Below are positions 6,141-8,927 of a DNA stretch of 8,927 nucleotides, one piece after another. Positions within the stretch are counted from its first letter, which is position 1, and every line of letters starts with the position of its first letter. Location: the NCBI GenBank assembly GCA_003158895.1, contig PMLO01000169.1:1-8927 (forward strand). Direction: 5' to 3'. The translations under genes and the position numbers were made by a program. The notes beneath the pieces were generated by a model. That model worked only from the letters and a program-made list of their open reading frames with translations, made no database searches and had not been told where the DNA came from. This DNA is from Propionibacteriaceae bacterium (lineage in GTDB: Bacteria; Actinomycetota; Actinomycetes; Propionibacteriales; Propionibacteriaceae).

Positions 6141-7541
6141 CTGGGCGTGACTCGCCATCACGCGGATCGGCGTCCGGGCCGGGTCGACGGCCAGGGGCGG
6201 CAGGAACTCGGGAAGACCGCGGGAGTCGAGGCGTACCTGCCACTGATCGACCGACTCCAGTGTTCCGTCGGGCAGGCGGATCGGTGGGGCTGGTTCGATG
6301 AGACCGTGATGCGACCCGCAGAGGGCGACAACGTTTCCGAGGTCGGTCGGACCGCCGAGCTGCCAGGGCGAAATGTGGTGCACGTCGCAGTGCCACATCG
6401 GCGTAGTGCAACCCGGAAAGGCACATCCTCCGTCCCGTAGGGTGACAGCGAGCCGAAGCGAGGGAGGCGCCAGACGGTGCCGTCGGCCAACGTCGAGCAC
6501 AGTCGAGTCGGTCCCCAACACCACCGGGACCAGATCCGCCTGGCACGCGATCATCCGCAGCTCGGCGGGAGACACGACCGTGCCGTCCATCAGGACTCCG
6601 CTGTCACAGGCGCGGTCGAGAAGACGCTCGTATGGGATGACGACCATCAGTTGGGTGGCCGCCATGGGGAGACCCACGCCGGCCTCCGCTGCCCGTGAGG
6701 GATCCGGTTCCGAGGATGCCACCCTGACAAGCGTGGACAGGGCGTCGGCGAGGCGCTGCTGCGGCGTCTGAAGCAACCGTCGTCGATCGTGGCTGTCTTT
6801 GGCCCCGCGATAGTCGCGATCAGCGATCGCCTGCACGACCTGCTGGAGCCGCCGCCCGTCGAGTACTGGCAGGCTCCCGGAGAAGTCGATGGACCCATCC
6901 GCCTCAGGTCCGAATCGGAGACAACGACGAGCCTGTGCTCGGGCGTCGCGGGCCTCCAGCCGAGCCGCCCGTTGATCAGGCGACTCCGCGAGGTTCGGCG
7001 CGACCTGAGTCGCCAACGAGTCGGCCATCAGCCGCAGCTTCTCGGCCGGTGCATGCGCGGCTGCGGCCAGGATGAGTCGCTCAGCCTCCTGGTGCTGCGC
7101 CTTGTCCAAACCGGTCGGGAGGCCATTGAGAGCCTGGTTGATCGCTGATGCCTGGTCCAGACTGATCCGGCCACTTGTCGCAGCTTCCTGAACCCGCGGG
7201 CGTTGCTCCAGCTCACGTGCCTTCCACACCGTCGCCGCAGCCTGCCGCGGACTCTGCTGTCCGGACCCGGCGAGCCAGTCCCGCAACGGTGTGTGCCTGG
7301 CCCGCATCGAGGATCCGGCTTCCTCGGCCTCGCCGACCAATACCGTCTTGAGTGCCGACACCCGCCTCTCGGCGTCGGTGATCTTCTCGATCCATGCCAG
7401 TCGTTGCTCGTCAGCGGCAGTTGTTCGATCGCTGACGCGCACCGTCTCCAATCCCGCGAGCACGCCATCCAGGGCACAACACACCGCGCTCGACAGCCCC
7501 TCAGAAGGCCGCGGCGTCTGCGTTCGAAGCGCGTCGTACAT
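6120..7541 (-). CDS. DUF222 and HNH endonuclease domain protein (13E12 repeat family)
   Basis: A 473-residue protein with an N-terminal DUF222 region (about residues 20-300, largely helical and rich in Ala, Arg and Gln) and a C-terminal HNH nuclease-type domain. The HNH core shows CAFPGC (Cys373, Cys378), DVHHI (His388, His389), Asn403 and CGSHH (Cys408, His411, His412), so the zinc-binding and catalytic positions look intact. Proteins of this type are the multicopy 13E12 family of actinobacteria; their biological role is not settled, although DNA cleavage and links to mobile repeats are suspected. The frame is open to 7598, but the ATG at 7541 is preferred because a LexA box and a -10 hexamer lie between. 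Codon use is visibly looser than in the thrS operon, with many A- or T-ending codons (CTT, CGA, TGT, GAT, ACA), which fits transfer. The stop lies inside a tandem repeat. It is probably transcribed on its own under SOS control. Confidence 0.93.
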   Translation of the reverse strand: MYDALRTQTPRPSEGLSSAVCCALDGVLAGLETVRVSDRTTAADEQRLAWIEKITDAERRVSALKTVLVGEAEEAGSSMRARHTPLRDWLAGSGQQSPRQAAATVWKARELEQRPRVQEAATSGRISLDQASAINQALNGLPTGLDKAQHQEAERLILAAAAHAPAEKLRLMADSLATQVAPNLAESPDQRAARLEARDARAQARRCLRFGPEADGSIDFSGSLPVLDGRRLQQVVQAIADRDYRGAKDSHDRRRLLQTPQQRLADALSTLVRVASSEPDPSRAAEAGVGLPMAATQLMVVIPYERLLDRACDSGVLMDGTVVSPAELRMIACQADLVPVVLGTDSTVLDVGRRHRLAPPSLRLAVTLRDGGCAFPGCTTPMWHCDVHHISPWQLGGPTDLGNVVALCGSHHGLIEPAPPIRLPDGTLESVDQWQVRLDSRGLPEFLPPLAVDPARTPIRVMASHAQALLDTG

Positions 7542-7548
7542 AGGGACT

Positions 7549-7554
7549 ACATTA
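7549..7554 (-). promoter_or_regulatory. -10 element of a leaderless promoter for the HNH gene
   Basis: TAATGT fits the actinobacterial TANNNT -10 consensus. Exactly seven bases separate it from the ATG at 7541, which places the expected transcription start at the A of the start codon. No Shine-Dalgarno sequence is seen before that ATG, which agrees with leaderless translation. No good -35 hexamer is present. Confidence 0.5.
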
Positions 7555-7556
7555 AT

Positions 7557-7570
7557 CGAACATACGTCCG
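7557..7570. promoter_or_regulatory. LexA (SOS) box upstream of the HNH gene
   Basis: CGAACATACGTCCG matches the actinobacterial LexA operator CGAAC-N4-GTTCG at all but one position (C in place of T in the second half-site). It sits two bases upstream of the -10 hexamer, so bound LexA would block the promoter. Several 13E12-family genes of M. tuberculosis are known LexA targets, which supports the call. Confidence 0.78.
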
Positions 7571-7664
7571 TCATCTGTGGACAAAAGATCACGAACATAC
7601 AACTCTGGAGCCGTCTTGGTGGGAGGTTGCGCCCGAAGCCACGAGCGACGGGCTGAACGAAGCC

Positions 7665-8516
7665 TCAGGACCAGCGGAACTGGACGGCCCCGGGATGGGT
7701 CTCGGTGTCGTGCATCCCGTCGAGAATCGCCATATCGGCGTCGGAGATCTCGAAGTCGACCTGAGCGTTCGTCAGGATGTGGTCCCGAGTGGTTGCCTTT
7801 GGCAACGGCACGGCGCCCTTCTGAAGCAGGTAACGGAGCGAGAGCTGCGGCGCGCTGACCTCGTACCGCCGGCCCATGTCGACGATGTCAGGGTGGTTGA
7901 CGATGCGACCGTGGGCGAACGGCGAGTACGCCTCCACGACGATCCCGTGCTCGGCACAGGCGGCGACGGTGTCGGCGACGTCGTAGCCGATGTACCACTG
8001 GATCTGGTCGACGGCGGGGATGGTGGTGCAGGCCGGAAGCAGGCTCTCGAGGTCGGGCCGCGTGAAGTTGGACACCCCGATGGCCCTCACTCGGCCGTCA
8101 GCGAGGAACCCCTCCATGGCGCGCCAGACCTCCTTGTTCTCCGCGCGGCAGTCCTTGCCCATCTCGTCCCAGGGCCACGGTGCGTGGATGAGCAGCAGGT
8201 CGAGGTAGTCGAGCCCGATCTCGCGCATGGTGATCGCGAACTGCTCCACCGCGGCGTCGTAGCTCTTCGCCTCCGCGGGCACTTTCGACGTGATGAAGAT
8301 CTCTTCACGAGGGATCCCCGAGTCGCGGACGGCCCGCCCGACCGATGCCTCGTTGTGGTAGGCCCGTGCCGTGTCGATGTGCCGGTAGCCGGCCTCAAGC
8401 GCCGCGGCGACGGCGTCGTAGCACTCGTCACCCTCCTTGAGGAGCCACGTGCCGAAGCCGAGCTTCGGGATCGTGGTGCCCCCGTTGAGTTGGTACGTGC
8501 CGGTCAATGCGTTCAT
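7665..8516 (-). CDS. Aldo/keto reductase (2,5-diketo-D-gluconate reductase-like)
   Basis: Cytoplasmic NADPH-dependent oxidoreductase of the AKR superfamily with a TIM-barrel fold; 283 residues is the normal length. The catalytic tetrad is complete: Asp48 in HIDTA, Tyr53 in AYHNE, Lys78 in TSKVP and His111 in LLIHAPWP. GVSNF at 147-151, EAYSPF at 195-200 and the cofactor-binding VPLPKATTRDHI at 236-247 are in the expected order. The usual NQxExHP segment is altered to DQIQWYIGYD at 170-179, so the substrate pocket differs from textbook members. The ATG at 8516 has GAGAGG five bases upstream and begins MNALTGTYQLNGG as in the family; an open extension to 8903 has no family resemblance and is excluded. 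Its physiological substrate cannot be read from sequence or context. It stands alone, 123 bases before the HNH start, with no clear terminator after it. Confidence 0.95.
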   Translation of the reverse strand: MNALTGTYQLNGGTTIPKLGFGTWLLKEGDECYDAVAAALEAGYRHIDTARAYHNEASVGRAVRDSGIPREEIFITSKVPAEAKSYDAAVEQFAITMREIGLDYLDLLLIHAPWPWDEMGKDCRAENKEVWRAMEGFLADGRVRAIGVSNFTRPDLESLLPACTTIPAVDQIQWYIGYDVADTVAACAEHGIVVEAYSPFAHGRIVNHPDIVDMGRRYEVSAPQLSLRYLLQKGAVPLPKATTRDHILTNAQVDFEISDADMAILDGMHDTETHPGAVQFRWS

Positions 8517-8521
8517 GTCTG

Positions 8522-8527
8522 CCTCTC
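8522..8527 (-). promoter_or_regulatory. Ribosome binding site of the aldo/keto reductase
   Basis: GAGAGG on the minus strand, five bases before the ATG at 8516. It decides the start against the longer open frame. Confidence 0.75.
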
Positions 8528-8643
8528 GTCGCTTGTTGCCATCCTGGCACGCGGCTCCGACGCGCACGGGACGCCCCGGAGCAGGACGGCATGAGCGTCG
8601 CAGGGAGCGGCCACGGGCCCTAGCACCAGCCAGGAGCCCGCGG

Positions 8644-8708
8644 GGCCGAATAGCCGGCGCTCTACCTAGCCCTTCGGCCGGCCAAGTAACCAGCCGCCCA
8701 GCCGGCCG
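8644..8708 (-). other. Two mutually exclusive inverted repeats upstream of the aldo/keto reductase
   Basis: In minus-strand order, an 8-bp stem pairs 8701-8708 with 8675-8682 around an 18-base loop. A 7-bp stem pairs 8673-8679 with 8644-8650 (GGCCGAA/TTCGGCC) around a 22-base loop. The two stems share 8675-8679, so an RNA can form only one at a time. No U-run follows, and no riboswitch class is recognised. In sequence this GC-rich, chance is a real alternative. Confidence 0.35.
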
Positions 8709-8747
8709 CGACAAGACCAGCTGCCCTCCGACTCGCATCGCGCGTCG

Positions 8748-8759
8748 CGAGGGCCCTCG
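8748..8759. other. 12-bp perfect palindrome
   Basis: CGAGGGCCCTCG is its own reverse complement. It lies six bases downstream, in the minus-strand direction, of a TTGACG hexamer, where an operator for the aldo/keto reductase could sit. No regulator gene is in the window to support this. Confidence 0.3.
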
Positions 8760-8927
8760 GCAATTCGTCAACGATCTACTCGCGCCGAAGCCGCGTCGGC
8801 GTAGTCCTTGCGCGGTCGGCGCTTGCCACTTGTGCGCCCGCTGCACTCGTGGTGAGGACGACCGCGCTGTTCGATGACGTCCGGTCCTTGTCAACCACTC
8901 CACCTGTTTGGCGGCCTGTTAGCCTCA

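Larger units (their letters stand above)
8517..8927. other. Non-genic region at the right end of the window
   Basis: About 410 bases upstream of the aldo/keto reductase with no gene I can recognise on either strand. Open frames cross it on both strands, but their translations are arginine- and proline-rich and resemble nothing known. It holds two overlapping inverted repeats at 8644-8708, a 12-bp perfect palindrome at 8748-8759, and -35-like hexamers on the minus strand, TTGACG at 8766-8771 and TTGACA at 8889-8894. Neither has a good -10 at a normal distance. Confidence 0.6.

Noticed and set aside
127..6440. Very long plus-strand open frames (127-2049, 3669-5039, 5061-6440)
   Set aside because: They lie antisense to recognised genes. 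Their translations are Arg-, Asp- and Val-rich with no family resemblance, as expected for mirror frames of GC-rich genes.
7549..7590. RecA-independent damage promoter (TTGTC then TANNNT) for the HNH gene
   Set aside because: A TTGTCC element is present, but its distance to the nearest TANNNT is about three bases off the expected spacing, so the LexA box explains the region better.
7571..7664. Terminator after the aldo/keto reductase
   Set aside because: Only a 5-bp GCCCG/CGGGC stem with a 13-base loop and no U-run was found, too weak to call.
8644..8700. tRNA-like segment (minus-strand GGTAGAGC at 8659-8666 inside a 7-bp closing stem)
   Set aside because: No T-loop GGTTCGA-type sequence, no proper anticodon arm, and far too short for a tRNA.
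8517..8903. Coding extension of the aldo/keto reductase upstream of 8516
   Set aside because: The sequence is Arg-rich and unlike the family; the ATG at 8516 has a good ribosome binding site and the normal N-terminus.

Overview
The window comes from a GC-rich actinobacterium. The marker is the gene order, on the minus strand, thrS - HIT protein - phosphatidylinositol-phosphate synthase - PatA-like acyltransferase - pimA. This is the conserved actinobacterial locus for the first steps of phosphatidylinositol mannoside (PIM) synthesis; the M. tuberculosis counterpart is Rv2614c to Rv2610c. A multicopy-type DUF222/HNH (13E12) gene fits Nocardioidaceae/Propionibacteriales or a relative, but the exact taxon is inference. 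Every recognised gene is on the minus strand, so transcription runs from the right end to the left end.

Right to left: 8517-8927 has no recognisable gene but holds several inverted repeats. 7665-8516 is an aldo/keto reductase. 6120-7541 is a DUF222-HNH nuclease-like protein of the 13E12 family. Its start is preceded by a near-perfect LexA (SOS) box and a -10 hexamer placed for leaderless transcription. Its stop codon lies in the first of five tandem 23-bp units (6026-6140), each of which looks like a copy of the gene's own last codons. 5667-6119 is a non-genic gap with two small perfect hairpins. 1-5666 is a tightly packed operon: thrS, HIT (probable Ap4A phosphorylase), PIP synthase, PatA-like acyltransferase, pimA and a second CDP-alcohol phosphatidyltransferase cut by the left edge.

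The operon couples lipid and translation functions. PIP synthase makes phosphatidylinositol phosphate from CDP-diacylglycerol. After dephosphorylation, PimA adds the first mannose and the PatA-like enzyme acylates it. ThrRS and the diadenosine-polyphosphate enzyme travel at the head of the operon. All four internal junctions from thrS to pimA are identical 4-base GTGA stop/start overlaps, and all six operon genes appear to start with GTG, which points to strong translational coupling. I found no clear new defence or biosynthetic system. The least explained structures are the tandem repeat derived from the 3' end of the HNH gene and a pair of mutually exclusive hairpins upstream of the aldo/keto reductase.
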